A DNA stretch of 55,671 nucleotides from Candidatus Hydrogenedentota bacterium (GTDB lineage Bacteria > Hydrogenedentota > Hydrogenedentia > Hydrogenedentales > CAILVY01), in NCBI GenBank assembly GCA_029565395.1, contig JAKQOG010000286.1, positions 1 through 55,671 on the forward strand, given 5' to 3'. Below are positions 7,921 to 16,772 of this stretch, one piece after another (the first letter of the stretch is position 1; every line of letters begins with the position of its first letter). The position numbers were made by a program, and so were the translations under genes. Under the pieces are notes generated by a model that made no database searches, had not been told where the DNA came from, and was given only the letters and a program-made list of their open reading frames with translations.

Positions 7921-8628
7921 ATGAATTCCGTATCGATATTTTACCCCTGTTACAACGACTGGGGCACGATGGGCAGCATGATCATGCTCACGGTGCAGAC
8001 GGCGGAACGGCTCGGGCTGGACTACGACATCACGATAGTCGATGACGGGAGCGAGGTGCATACGCTGGCGCTATTGGACGAAATCGAAAAGACCTATCCG
8101 CAGGTGCGCGTGGTCCGGCATGAGAAAAACCGCGGCTATGGCGGCGCACTGCGGTCCGGGTTTGCCGCCGCCACAAAAGAATGGATTTTCTATACGGACG
8201 GCGACGCGCAGTATGACGTGCGCGAACTGGAAGTGCTGCTTCAAAAAGCCTCGCCGGAGGTGGACGTGGTGCAGGGATTCAAGATCACGCGGCATGATCC
8301 CTTGCACCGCATCATCATCGGACGGATATATCATTGGTTCGTAAAAACCGCGTTCCTGCTCAACCTCTGCGACGTGGATTGCGACTTCCGGCTTATCCGG
8401 CGGTCAGTTTTCGACAAGATCACTCTTATAAGCGACAGCGGGGTGATCTGTTGCGAGATGATGGCCAAAATCCAGCGGGCGGGGTTCAGAATCGTGGAAG
8501 TGCCGGTGAACCATTACGAACGCGCGCACGGGAAGTCCCAGTTTTTTAATTTCCGGCGCATCGCCCGCACGTTGTGGCAATTGAGCGGGTTGTGGCTCCG
8601 GCTGGTGGTGCTGAAGAAAACGATATGA
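7921..8628 (+). CDS. Family 2 glycosyltransferase, dolichol-phosphate-sugar synthase-like
   Basis: A cytoplasmic GT-A enzyme likely to load a sugar on polyprenyl phosphate, supplying the GT39-type protein encoded just upstream. Nucleotide-binding IVDDGSE lies at 39-45 and the metal-binding DxD is in TDGDAQYD at 92-99; a DCDFRLIRRSVF segment matches the acceptor region of DPM1/GtrB-like enzymes. It ends at 235 residues without the C-terminal transmembrane pair of GtrB, so it should be soluble or peripheral. Its stop overlaps the next gene's start (ATGA), a sign of translational coupling. Confidence 0.85.
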   Translation: MNSVSIFYPCYNDWGTMGSMIMLTVQTAERLGLDYDITIVDDGSEVHTLALLDEIEKTYPQVRVVRHEKNRGYGGALRSGFAAATKEWIFYTDGDAQYDVRELEVLLQKASPEVDVVQGFKITRHDPLHRIIIGRIYHWFVKTAFLLNLCDVDCDFRLIRRSVFDKITLISDSGVICCEMMAKIQRAGFRIVEVPVNHYERAHGKSQFFNFRRIARTLWQLSGLWLRLVVLKKTI

Positions 8629-9431
8629 ACCGTGAAGAATACGAGCGGATGTACCGGGTGGAAGACACCCATTGGTGGTATCGATCCCTGCACGCGTTGG
8701 TAGAGGATTTTTTAGGAGCTTATCCGCCTCCCCCTCCGTCCGCAAATCAACACCGGCCCGCCTCCCGTGCGCTGATTGACATCGGTTGCGGAACCGGCGC
8801 CCTCCTCAATCAACTTGATCGGCACGGGCAGGTGTTTGGAATTGATCTCGCGCCGGAAGCGCTTGCGTGCTGCAGAAAGCGCTCACGTACACGGCTGGCG
8901 CAGGCTTCCGCCATGGCATTGCCTTTCCCGGCGGAGAATTTCCAGGCGGCCTTCATGATGGATGTGTTGTATCACCTGAATGTGGCCGATCCCATGACGC
9001 CTCTGCGGGAAGCGCACCGCGTGCTTCAACCCGGCGGCCTGCTTTTTGTGAATGTGCCGGCATATGCATGGCTCTATTCGTCACATGACCACGCGGTGCA
9101 TACGGCGCGGCGGTTCACCCGGACACAACTCGTAGAGTATTTGCAGCAAGCGGGATTTGAGGCGGTGCGAATCAGTTATTGGAACAGCCTGCTTTTCCCC
9201 ATTGTGGCGGCGGTGCGGCTGGCACGGAAATGGATGCCCAACCGGGGTTCCGATCTGCCGGAAGAGGGCGGCAGCGCGTTGAATACACCACTGTTGTTCC
9301 TGTTGTCAGTAGAGAGGTTCTTGATCCGGCGCTGTTCACTGCCCTTTGGGCTGTCTATTTTTGCGGTGGCGGAAAAACAACTTTCTTTCTCCTCAGAAGA
9401 AAAGAAAGAAACAAAGAAAAGCCAAGATTAA
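8625..9431 (+). CDS. Class I SAM-dependent methyltransferase
   Basis: A 268-residue methyltransferase with glycine-rich motif I LIDIGCGTGALL (about 50-61), the acidic FGIDLAPEAL after strand 2, and ALPFPAENFQAAFMMDVLYHL. Methyltransferases of this WWYRSLHALVEDFL type often sit with GT2/GT39 genes in surface-glycan clusters; the substrate is unknown. I chose the ATG at 8625 (overlapping the GT2 stop) over an in-frame start at 8574 inside the GT2 gene. The last 15 or so residues (SFSSEEKKETKKSQD) are encoded by a dispersed non-coding repeat (9381-9425), so the natural C terminus has probably been lengthened by it. Confidence 0.82.
   Translation: MNREEYERMYRVEDTHWWYRSLHALVEDFLGAYPPPPPSANQHRPASRALIDIGCGTGALLNQLDRHGQVFGIDLAPEALACCRKRSRTRLAQASAMALPFPAENFQAAFMMDVLYHLNVADPMTPLREAHRVLQPGGLLFVNVPAYAWLYSSHDHAVHTARRFTRTQLVEYLQQAGFEAVRISYWNSLLFPIVAAVRLARKWMPNRGSDLPEEGGSALNTPLLFLLSVERFLIRRCSLPFGLSIFAVAEKQLSFSSEEKKETKKSQD
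9381..9425. repeat. CTTTCTTT inverted repeat plus CAAAGAAAAGCCAA module
   Basis: CTTTCTTT (9381-9388) pairs with AAAGAAAG (9401-9408) and is followed by CAAAGAAAAGCCAA (9412-9425), the exact complement of the module at 2825-2838. It overlaps the end of the methyltransferase gene and lies in the gap to the convergent aldo/keto reductase. Confidence 0.6.
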
Positions 9432-9450
9432 TCGGCAAAAAGCGGAGAAT

Positions 9451-10617
9451 TCATTCTTCCTGAAGGCGGCGGACTTCTTCGCCAACGAGCAGAGCATGCG
9501 CATCGGCGAGCGCGGCAGGTATCTTTTTGGCATGAGGCGAATAGCGCAGGCATTTGCTTAAATCATGCCGGTCCAGATTTTCCGCTTTGGTGCCGGGGAA
9601 CCACGAACCGCCGTTACCCAGCAGGTTGTAGCGCATCTTGCCATACTCGATCATGTCGAAGGCCAGCGCGAGATTGCGCAGCCGCAGAATGGCTGGAATA
9701 TTAATTCCGCCGGGGGTTTCGTGCCATTCCGGAAGGCCGCGCTGCCAGGTTTCCACCCACTCCTTTCCGAACACATCCATCATGGCGTCTTCGAGCCGTT
9801 CGAGGATGGGATCGATCCATTCATGCACCCGATCCAGCTTTTCCACCGTTTCAAGATGAAGCGTGAAATCGTCCGGACGGCTCACCCCACAGCTTAGTGT
9901 GTGCACTTCGGGATGGGAGAGACAAAACAGGCCATTGAACACCATCGGATGCAGCGGGGCGCAAAGTTCCGTGAGTTTGGCGGGCGGCGAATACAGCATG
10001 CCTCCTTTGTCGTTGGGGCTGATAATCAAAACGCCCATATCGCGTCTCGCGGCTTCCTGAACGGCGGGCCAGTTGTCTTGAAAGATGTAATACCAATGCA
10101 AATTCACATACTCGAACGCGCCCGTGCGGATCGTTTCCAGGATCACATCCGTGGGGCCGTGGGTGGAAAATCCGATGTGCCGGATGCGCCCGGCGCGTTT
10201 CCACCGCAGCGCCTGGTCCATGCAGACCAGTGTGGATTCCAGCGAGGCGTCATCATTCACACCGTGGAAAGCGAACAAGTCGATGTAGTCTGTCTGCAAA
10301 AGGGCCATGGATTTTTCAAAATTGGCGATGAATTTTTTTACGTCCTTATCCGGCCCCACTTTGCTCTGAACAACGATATCGCTGCGTTTTAATGTTGGCA
10401 GGATTTTCCCGAGTTGATATTCGCTCGTGCCATACCCGCGGGCGGTTTCGAAATGCGTGATGCCCAGTTCGAGCGCCCTGTGCACGCAGGCCTCCACATT
10501 TCGCTGGCTTTCGCCCGGCACGGGCTCAGTATCCGTCCAACTGTGTTGAAAACGCATGCACCCGCAACTGATTACCGGGAGTTCCAAGCCCGTTTTGCCA
10601 AACCGCCGATACTGCAT
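9451..10617 (-). CDS. Aldo/keto reductase (COG1453-like)
   Basis: An NADPH-type (beta/alpha)8 oxidoreductase of 388 residues. The N-terminal FGKTGLELPVISCGCMRF is characteristic. Of the catalytic tetrad, Tyr (ETARGYG), Lys (VVQSKV) and His (LFAFHGV) are visible; the usual Asp of DTAxxYG is Glu here. Related proteins of this length carry C-terminal cysteines for Fe-S clusters just before GINIPxILRLRN; here the matching stretch reads LPEWHETPGGINIPAIL, without cysteine. The ATG at 10617 is chosen over one at 10641 because AAGGAGG lies eight bases upstream of it. It stands alone, convergent with the methyltransferase. Substrate unknown. Confidence 0.82.
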   Translation of the reverse strand: MQYRRFGKTGLELPVISCGCMRFQHSWTDTEPVPGESQRNVEACVHRALELGITHFETARGYGTSEYQLGKILPTLKRSDIVVQSKVGPDKDVKKFIANFEKSMALLQTDYIDLFAFHGVNDDASLESTLVCMDQALRWKRAGRIRHIGFSTHGPTDVILETIRTGAFEYVNLHWYYIFQDNWPAVQEAARRDMGVLIISPNDKGGMLYSPPAKLTELCAPLHPMVFNGLFCLSHPEVHTLSCGVSRPDDFTLHLETVEKLDRVHEWIDPILERLEDAMMDVFGKEWVETWQRGLPEWHETPGGINIPAILRLRNLALAFDMIEYGKMRYNLLGNGGSWFPGTKAENLDRHDLSKCLRYSPHAKKIPAALADAHALLVGEEVRRLQEE

Positions 10618-10723
10618 ACCCCAGCCTCCTTGAGAATTCATTCCCCTGCATCATTGCACATTCGGCCCGGAACAGCAACTTTAAATCCCTGGAACGGGAT
10701 ATTCACCTGTCCTTCCACGCCCA

Positions 10724-13700
10724 TTATTTTTGGGGTTTTCTGGATTCAAATCCCTGCACCAAGGCCAGCAGATCGTCTGGTTTAAAGGGTTTCAGGAGAA
10801 AACCGTCCGCGCCGCATTCGTGTACTTTGTTCATGGTTTTATCGACCGGCTTTGCGGTTACAATGTATACGCGGATCCCCGCGAGGGCGCCGTCGCTCTT
10901 GATGCGTTCGCAGGTTTCCCATCCATCGATGCCGGGCATGGCGATATCCAACAAGACCAGCCAATACTCGCCGCTGCCTACCAGTTCCAGCGCATCTTCG
11001 CCGGTGGCGCATTGGTTCGTGCTATACCCTTCATTTTCCAGGCAGCGTGAAATAAAGGTGACGATCTCGGGGTCGTCATCCACGATAAGCACCTTGTCTC
11101 CCAACTGTTCGCCTGCGGAGACGCCTTTGCTGAGAGCATAATGAATTCCACTCAGCAGCATGCTTTTCCGGAATCCACGCCGGATGCGGCCCGCCACATC
11201 CATTTGGTATTGGTGATAGAGTTGGTCGTCGTTCGTCAACAAGATAATGGGAATATTCCCGGCGGAAGGATCGGAAAGGATCTCTTCCATGACAACGCTG
11301 CCCAGGGGTCCCGCTTCCGTGTCCACCAGAATGCAATCGGGGGAATAGCGATTGGCCAACGATACGGCGACGGAGGGATAGGCGGCATGAATCACATCCA
11401 TCCCCTCTTCCAGGAGCATATTTCGCAATTGAGAATTAAGCGCTCGATCCTGGGTGACAATTTCGACCAACAAATGGGTCTCCGCAGGCGTGGTCAACTT
11501 GGGCTCCTCGCCCGCCACCCGCCGCTGGACTCCGCTCAACGGCAGGGAAAACCGGAACTTAGACCCCTTCCCCAGTTCACTGGTCACCGTGATCCGGCTT
11601 CCATGCAGGCGCACAATATCTTGGGCTATCGCCAGGCCAATTCCCGTGCCGCCATATTTGCGCGTGGACGAACTGTCCACTTGATAGAATCGCGTGAAGA
11701 TTTTATCCAATGCGTCTTTTGGTATTCCGATCCCCGTATCAATCACCGCCACTTCCACGGTGGATTCCGTCATGCGCATTTCAATGGCGACTTTACCCCC
11801 GCTGGCGTTAAATTTAACGGCATTGGAGAGGAGATTATTAAAGACCTGCCCCATTTTCCCCTTATCACCTTCGACTAAAACCGCCTCTTCCGGCGCCATG
11901 AGCTGGAGTTCGATGCCCCTCCCATCCGCGACAGGCTGAACGATTTGCAGGCTGGTTTTGGCGCAATCGACCAAATCGAAGGCATCAAACATCATCTCTT
12001 CCGCGCCCCGGTGCAGGCGCGAGAAATCAAGGAGATTTTCAATTAAGGTGACGAGTTTTTCGATGTTCCGCAGGCTGATGCCCAAATATTCCTGTTGAAC
12101 TTCATTGATGGGCCCGACTTTCCCGTTCAAAATCATATCGGTATACCCCATGACGGCAACCAGGGGCGTACGCAGTTCATGAGAGACATTGGAGAGCAGA
12201 TTGGTTTTCATTTCATCCAAGGTCTTGAGTTCTTCATTCATTTCATGAAGTTTTTCGCGGGCCTCCGTAACTTCTTCCAAAGATACCTGAAGGTTTTCCA
12301 GCAGTTCGGCGTTGCGGATGGCGACGGCGATATGGGGGGTGAGTTGTTCCACCACTTCGATTTCATGCCGGGTGAATCCGTCCGGCATCCGCGCGCCGAG
12401 ATTAAGTGAACCTAGAATGCGGCCCGACGCATACAGCGGTGCACAAAGGCAGCTTTGAATCTCGTTAGGGAATTCCACCGCGAAGGGATTGTCTCCGGCA
12501 CGGAGATTTTCCACGACCAGGCAGCGGCGTTCGCGGACTACCCAGGCCAGACAGCTTTCTCCCAGGGGATGAAGATCTTCCGGCGTGTTTTCTCTTCGGG
12601 GTTCCGGCCAGTACTGCTGGGTCCGAAAACTGTCTTCTTCCTGTCCCAACATGGAGACCGACGCGAAGTCAAACTCCATCAGCCGCCGCACTTCCATCAC
12701 AATGCTTTCACGAACCCGGCCCGCTTCCAGACTGGAATTGATGACATTCGTGATTTGGTTGATGGCGCTGATGCGCTCTGAGCGTTCCCGGGATTCCTGC
12801 TCCAAACGGACGTTCTGGGTGACATCGCGGAAGGTGCCCTCTGCGCCAATGACGTTGCCGTCGTCGTCCAGCATGCTGCTGGCGGAGATTTCAACGCAGA
12901 TGGTTTTAGAACCGGCTGTTTTGACCCAAACGCGCGTATGCTCGACAAAGCGCCGCCGCGCCAATTCTCCGGCAAGGCGCGAATAGTCCATTTCGACCAC
13001 GAACATTTCACGGAGGCTGGCCCCGTGCGCGTCCTCGGGGCGCGCAAATCCCAGTATTTCGGCGCCGGCAGGATTGACAAGAATCAGAGTCCATTGATTA
13101 TCGACTTGATAAATGCCGTCGCGCATGGAGGTAATCAGGCTGCGGTATTTCTCTTCTGATTCCTCCAACTGCCGGATGTTCTGCCGCAATACCGCGGCCA
13201 TTTTATTAAAAGAAACCGCGAGTTCTTCGATCTCATCGCCCGTGTTGATCTTCAACTTCAGGTCGAGGTCGCCCTGGCGGATGATCTGGGCGCCTTCATT
13301 GAGCAAGGCAACGGGCCGAATGATGTTGCTGTTAACAATCCGGTAGCCGATGATGCAGAAGAATCCGATGGCGATGCTGCTGACCACAAGGGTAATCACC
13401 GCCCCCAGGTTGATGTTGGCGAACACATCCGAAACCGGGCGGTATACAATGAAATAGAGACCTATCCCCGGGAACAGTCTCTGGTACGCCATCAGGACCG
13501 GCCGCACCAGCCCATCCGCGGAATAGCGCCACAGGAAAAAGGAATCGCTGTCTTTATCGGGCGACCGGATAAGCCGGTCACTGAGTCTCGGATCGACTTT
13601 ATCATACCCTAACGACAGCGCTTTGCCGTTGGCTTGTTTCGATGCCGAAATGCAAAACTTCCGGTCGGCGCCCAAGTACACCACTTGATAGTTGTTTACA

Positions 13701-14320
13701 TCCACTTCTCCGGGACGGTTGCGCACGCCGCCGAGGGAAAAATCCAACAGATCCTGCACGTCCTGAATTTCCAAAAGAAACCCAATGCACTGGCCTGTTT
13801 CAGGATCAGTAACGGGGGCGCATAAATAGGCGACATAGCGGTTTTCCGCTTCAATGAACGTGAAATCGGTAAAGCTGGCTTTTTCAATTTTCCCCAGCCA
13901 TTCCGGATGATACTTGTTTGCCTCCTCTTGCCCCCCCGTACTCCCCACCAATCGTCCATCGCGATCATACATAAGGAAAACCGACTTCAATTCACCAGAA
14001 TTTTCAGCTTTCCTTTGCAGGCGTTTTAGAATGGGGGGTAGATCCTCCGCGGAAACCGGATATTTTCGAAGCACCCGGGTGATTTCGCTGTCCTGGGCGG
14101 CGCGGCTGATCATTATCAACCGCCCCTGCACGGCCAATCCTATGCCTTCCGCTGTTTTACGCGCCGCCGTGGATTGATTCTGCTGGGTGGCAATCCACTG
14201 CCCTTCCCGTGCAAAGACATACCCAATGGTCAATGCAAGGGTCATGGGCACTATGCCCACCCACAGGATGGAGCGAAAGAATTTGCGCTCTATTCCGCCA
14301 TAGGCCGGCCGTTTACGCAT
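10724..14320 (-). CDS. Hybrid sensor histidine kinase with two receiver domains
   Basis: A 1198-residue membrane kinase. Order: helix at about 17-37, a Cache-like periplasmic sensor (40-300), second helix (about 302-325), HAMP (326-380), PAS (392-510), GAF (530-680), coiled coil, HisKA with the phospho-accepting His in SHELRTP (near 717), HATPase with N, G1 (DTGIGIP) and G2 (GGTGIGLAIA) boxes, then two receiver domains. The last receiver is intact (IVDDDPE, LLDIAMPGIDGW, Lys in LLKPFKP); the first is degenerate, reading CILVDTEAG at the phospho-acceptor and lacking the acidic DD pair. It lies 24 bases after the HTH-REC gene, so the two are probably one transcript and partners. Ligand unknown. 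Confidence 0.9.
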   Translation of the reverse strand: MRKRPAYGGIERKFFRSILWVGIVPMTLALTIGYVFAREGQWIATQQNQSTAARKTAEGIGLAVQGRLIMISRAAQDSEITRVLRKYPVSAEDLPPILKRLQRKAENSGELKSVFLMYDRDGRLVGSTGGQEEANKYHPEWLGKIEKASFTDFTFIEAENRYVAYLCAPVTDPETGQCIGFLLEIQDVQDLLDFSLGGVRNRPGEVDVNNYQVVYLGADRKFCISASKQANGKALSLGYDKVDPRLSDRLIRSPDKDSDSFFLWRYSADGLVRPVLMAYQRLFPGIGLYFIVYRPVSDVFANINLGAVITLVVSSIAIGFFCIIGYRIVNSNIIRPVALLNEGAQIIRQGDLDLKLKINTGDEIEELAVSFNKMAAVLRQNIRQLEESEEKYRSLITSMRDGIYQVDNQWTLILVNPAGAEILGFARPEDAHGASLREMFVVEMDYSRLAGELARRRFVEHTRVWVKTAGSKTICVEISASSMLDDDGNVIGAEGTFRDVTQNVRLEQESRERSERISAINQITNVINSSLEAGRVRESIVMEVRRLMEFDFASVSMLGQEEDSFRTQQYWPEPRRENTPEDLHPLGESCLAWVVRERRCLVVENLRAGDNPFAVEFPNEIQSCLCAPLYASGRILGSLNLGARMPDGFTRHEIEVVEQLTPHIAVAIRNAELLENLQVSLEEVTEAREKLHEMNEELKTLDEMKTNLLSNVSHELRTPLVAVMGYTDMILNGKVGPINEVQQEYLGISLRNIEKLVTLIENLLDFSRLHRGAEEMMFDAFDLVDCAKTSLQIVQPVADGRGIELQLMAPEEAVLVEGDKGKMGQVFNNLLSNAVKFNASGGKVAIEMRMTESTVEVAVIDTGIGIPKDALDKIFTRFYQVDSSSTRKYGGTGIGLAIAQDIVRLHGSRITVTSELGKGSKFRFSLPLSGVQRRVAGEEPKLTTPAETHLLVEIVTQDRALNSQLRNMLLEEGMDVIHAAYPSVAVSLANRYSPDCILVDTEAGPLGSVVMEEILSDPSAGNIPIILLTNDDQLYHQYQMDVAGRIRRGFRKSMLLSGIHYALSKGVSAGEQLGDKVLIVDDDPEIVTFISRCLENEGYSTNQCATGEDALELVGSGEYWLVLLDIAMPGIDGWETCERIKSDGALAGIRVYIVTAKPVDKTMNKVHECGADGFLLKPFKPDDLLALVQGFESRKPQK

Positions 14321-14344
14321 AAGGTATCAGCCCAAAGGCCAAGG

Positions 14345-15004
14345 CTATTCGATCACCCGGCCCCGGCCAATCAGTTCACGGACCTTTTCCAGCAATTGGT
14401 CCACTTTAAATGGTTTAGCGAGGTATTCATCCGCGCCACACGCGAAGATACGTTCAATATCCCGCTCTTTGGTCAGGCACGTCACCGCCATAATGGGGAT
14501 GCTGCGGGTCAATTCGTTTTCACGCAACGCCTTGCTCACTTCAAACCCATTGATCTCCGGCATCAGGAAATCCAGGAGAATGAGATCCGGACAAAGCTGC
14601 GCCGCTTTCAACCCGACCTCTGTCGCATTACTCACCTTGATCAGTTCAAATCCTTCATCGGTGAGAATTTTTTCCATGAGCGACAGGGCGTCTGGGTCGT
14701 CATCCACCACCATGACACGTTTCTTCGAAGGACCTTTATCCCGCGGAAACATGTCATATTTTTCACGGAAACGGTCCAGGTCTTCTTCTAAAATGCGATA
14801 GTGCCCTCCGGGGGTGCGGGAGGCTTTTATCAGACCCTGCTTAATCCAGTTTTTAATGCTATGGTGCGTGACATGACAAATCTTCGCCGCCTCAAACGTT
14901 GTATACGCTTTTTGTTCCCGATCAGCCACAGCTTCATTCTCCTTATCGGTTTGATACTTCGTTGCTACTTGTATTTCGTCCGAATATTTCGCAGTTCGCG
15001 CCAC
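14345..15004 (-). CDS. Response regulator with N-terminal MerR/excisionase-type HTH
   Basis: A 219-residue protein with DNA-binding first and receiver second. The HTH (about 33-80; YTTFEAAKICHVTHHSIKNW then GGHYRILEEDLDRF) is of the excisionase/BldC-MerR type; the receiver (95-215) has the acidic VDDDP, phospho-acceptor LILLDFLMPEING and Lys in YLAKPF. In most response regulators the receiver comes first. The start is a GTG with only weak upstream AAGG, so a later start is possible. It heads a pair with the hybrid kinase and has a good promoter at 15055-15084. Target genes are unknown. Confidence 0.87.
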   Translation of the reverse strand: MARTAKYSDEIQVATKYQTDKENEAVADREQKAYTTFEAAKICHVTHHSIKNWIKQGLIKASRTPGGHYRILEEDLDRFREKYDMFPRDKGPSKKRVMVVDDDPDALSLMEKILTDEGFELIKVSNATEVGLKAAQLCPDLILLDFLMPEINGFEVSKALRENELTRSIPIMAVTCLTKERDIERIFACGADEYLAKPFKVDQLLEKVRELIGRGRVIE

Positions 15005-15054
15005 CCTTAGCCGCCGGGTGTCATAATTCGCACCTTTCTCGGCCTGTCGAACTG

Positions 15055-15084
15055 ATTATAACGCGTTAATTGTCAAGGAGTCAA
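15055..15084 (-). promoter_or_regulatory. Sigma70-type promoter for the HTH-REC / kinase pair
   Basis: On the minus strand TTGACT (15079-15084), an 18-base spacer and TATAAT (15055-15060). The start codon at 15004 would leave a leader of about 44 bases. Confidence 0.65.
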
Positions 15085-15221
15085 CTACTTCCTGACATAT
15101 ATCGCCTTTTTCGCTTTTCGTGTGTCCGGTTCAAGAGACATTTTCAGGGGATTTCCCCTTACAGAACCACTTTTACTCCTTGGAAGGAAGCGTTGGGAAA
15201 ACACCTGGAAGGGTTTCTGAA

Positions 15222-16772
15222 TCATAGCAAGAGTTCTTGGACACGCCGGACAGTATCCAGTTCCATTGTCTCTAATCCGGTTACGAGTAATTCGAGTTGC
15301 ATGGGGTAGACTCCAGCCCCCAGTCTATACGCAACACACCAGATACATACGACACATAGAAATCCACCCAGTAAAATTCCAAAATATCTTCGGATAAGCG
15401 AAAAAAAGATGGCACGGCGCATAGCGGCGAATCCCTGGAGGTTTTCCGGGGCGGGTTTTGACATGCCGTATAACGCCAGAGCAGGATACGCCAACCCAAA
15501 GAGGACGAGAAAAGTGAAGAGGCCATACCATAAGCCTGTGACGATATGCAGGGGGTAAGCGGAAACAGGCTTGCTGGTTTGGAAAAGGGAAAAGAGGGCC
15601 AAATATACGAGAAACATGCACAATCCGGCCAATAGCATGCCTTTTCCAAGGTGGGTATGGGGAACCACCCAGGTTTTCCGGTCAGTGCGCATGAGCCGTC
15701 CCGTACCGAGTGCGAGGAGGTAAATGATCAATAAAATGGAGACGGTATTCGCGCTGAGGCGCAAGGGTTGAACATATAAACGGCGGTCGTTTTCGATGCG
15801 TTGAGCACGCGTGTTTTCAAAGGACTTAATGTCATTCAAAGCGGCTTTGATACGCACTTCCTTCTCGAGCAGCGCTGTTTCCACGGCGCCATGGGCCATT
15901 TCGTTGATTTGTTTGCGCACCTGCAAAACATCGAGTTGAATTTGAAATCCCGCCATGGCTTGGGGAGTGCCAAGGTTCGCGGGATCCGACAACCGGTCTC
16001 CCACGAGTTTTTCCCCCATTCCTTGAAGGCGATCCATCCAGGAATCCCAATCCCCCAGGCGTCCCGCTTCTATTTGGGGCCGTGCACGCCCGATGAGCAA
16101 GTTTTTAAACTTGTACAGGGGCGCGCAACACAAGTCGGCAATATCCCTTCGGAGTTTTGTGTAACAAACGCCGGAACGCGGCAAGCTGGAGTGCCATAGG
16201 GGCTGAGGAAACAAGACGGGCGCGCCGCTGCTATTGGTGCGCGCCACCAATGCCAGAACCTCGCTCAAATCTCCATCTTCGGGCATGGATAATGCCAGGG
16301 CGGCGGCTTCCAGATATCGCGGCAATGCATTTTTGGGAAGTTGGATTCCGGCTTCGCGGAATCGCTCCCGCGCTTCCTTGTATTGACCCGCCAGAAACAG
16401 CCGGCATCCATATTTTATTATGAGAAAAGGATTATTGGGGTTTGATTTATAGGCTTCCTCATACCGGGACAGGATGACATCGCTTTCTTCAATGGACGCC
16501 AAGGCCTCCAGATATTTCGGTGTCTGACCGTTGTCACGTTTGACCACATTTCGCAGAATGGCGCGCGCGGAGTCTATCGGCAAAGTCAATGCCATGCGGT
16601 ATTGGCTCTCCAGCATGCTGAAGCGAAGGTATCCCTCTGCAAACCACATGGAAAATGCGAAAAAGACGCAGGCGGCCACGGCAAACCGGAAGGCGCGCCG
16701 GGAACGCCGGGCGCCTGCGGGATCTCCGGCAAACTCTTGCACCGGAATTTCTCCCGAAGGATTAAGGCTCAC
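15222..16772 (-). CDS. TPR-containing multipass membrane protein, unknown function
   Basis: 516 residues, not recognised. One hydrophobic helix at about 28-47, then a helical-repeat region (55-170) with TPR-like spacing (YEEAYKSNPNNPFLIIKYG, AGQYKEARERFREAG), a long soluble middle with a coiled coil, and four hydrophobic segments between about 340 and 480. Its start codon overlaps the stop of the glucose-6-phosphate isomerase gene by four bases, so the two are co-transcribed, but nothing in it points to sugar metabolism. Confidence 0.65.
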   Translation of the reverse strand: MSLNPSGEIPVQEFAGDPAGARRSRRAFRFAVAACVFFAFSMWFAEGYLRFSMLESQYRMALTLPIDSARAILRNVVKRDNGQTPKYLEALASIEESDVILSRYEEAYKSNPNNPFLIIKYGCRLFLAGQYKEARERFREAGIQLPKNALPRYLEAAALALSMPEDGDLSEVLALVARTNSSGAPVLFPQPLWHSSLPRSGVCYTKLRRDIADLCCAPLYKFKNLLIGRARPQIEAGRLGDWDSWMDRLQGMGEKLVGDRLSDPANLGTPQAMAGFQIQLDVLQVRKQINEMAHGAVETALLEKEVRIKAALNDIKSFENTRAQRIENDRRLYVQPLRLSANTVSILLIIYLLALGTGRLMRTDRKTWVVPHTHLGKGMLLAGLCMFLVYLALFSLFQTSKPVSAYPLHIVTGLWYGLFTFLVLFGLAYPALALYGMSKPAPENLQGFAAMRRAIFFSLIRRYFGILLGGFLCVVCIWCVAYRLGAGVYPMQLELLVTGLETMELDTVRRVQELLL

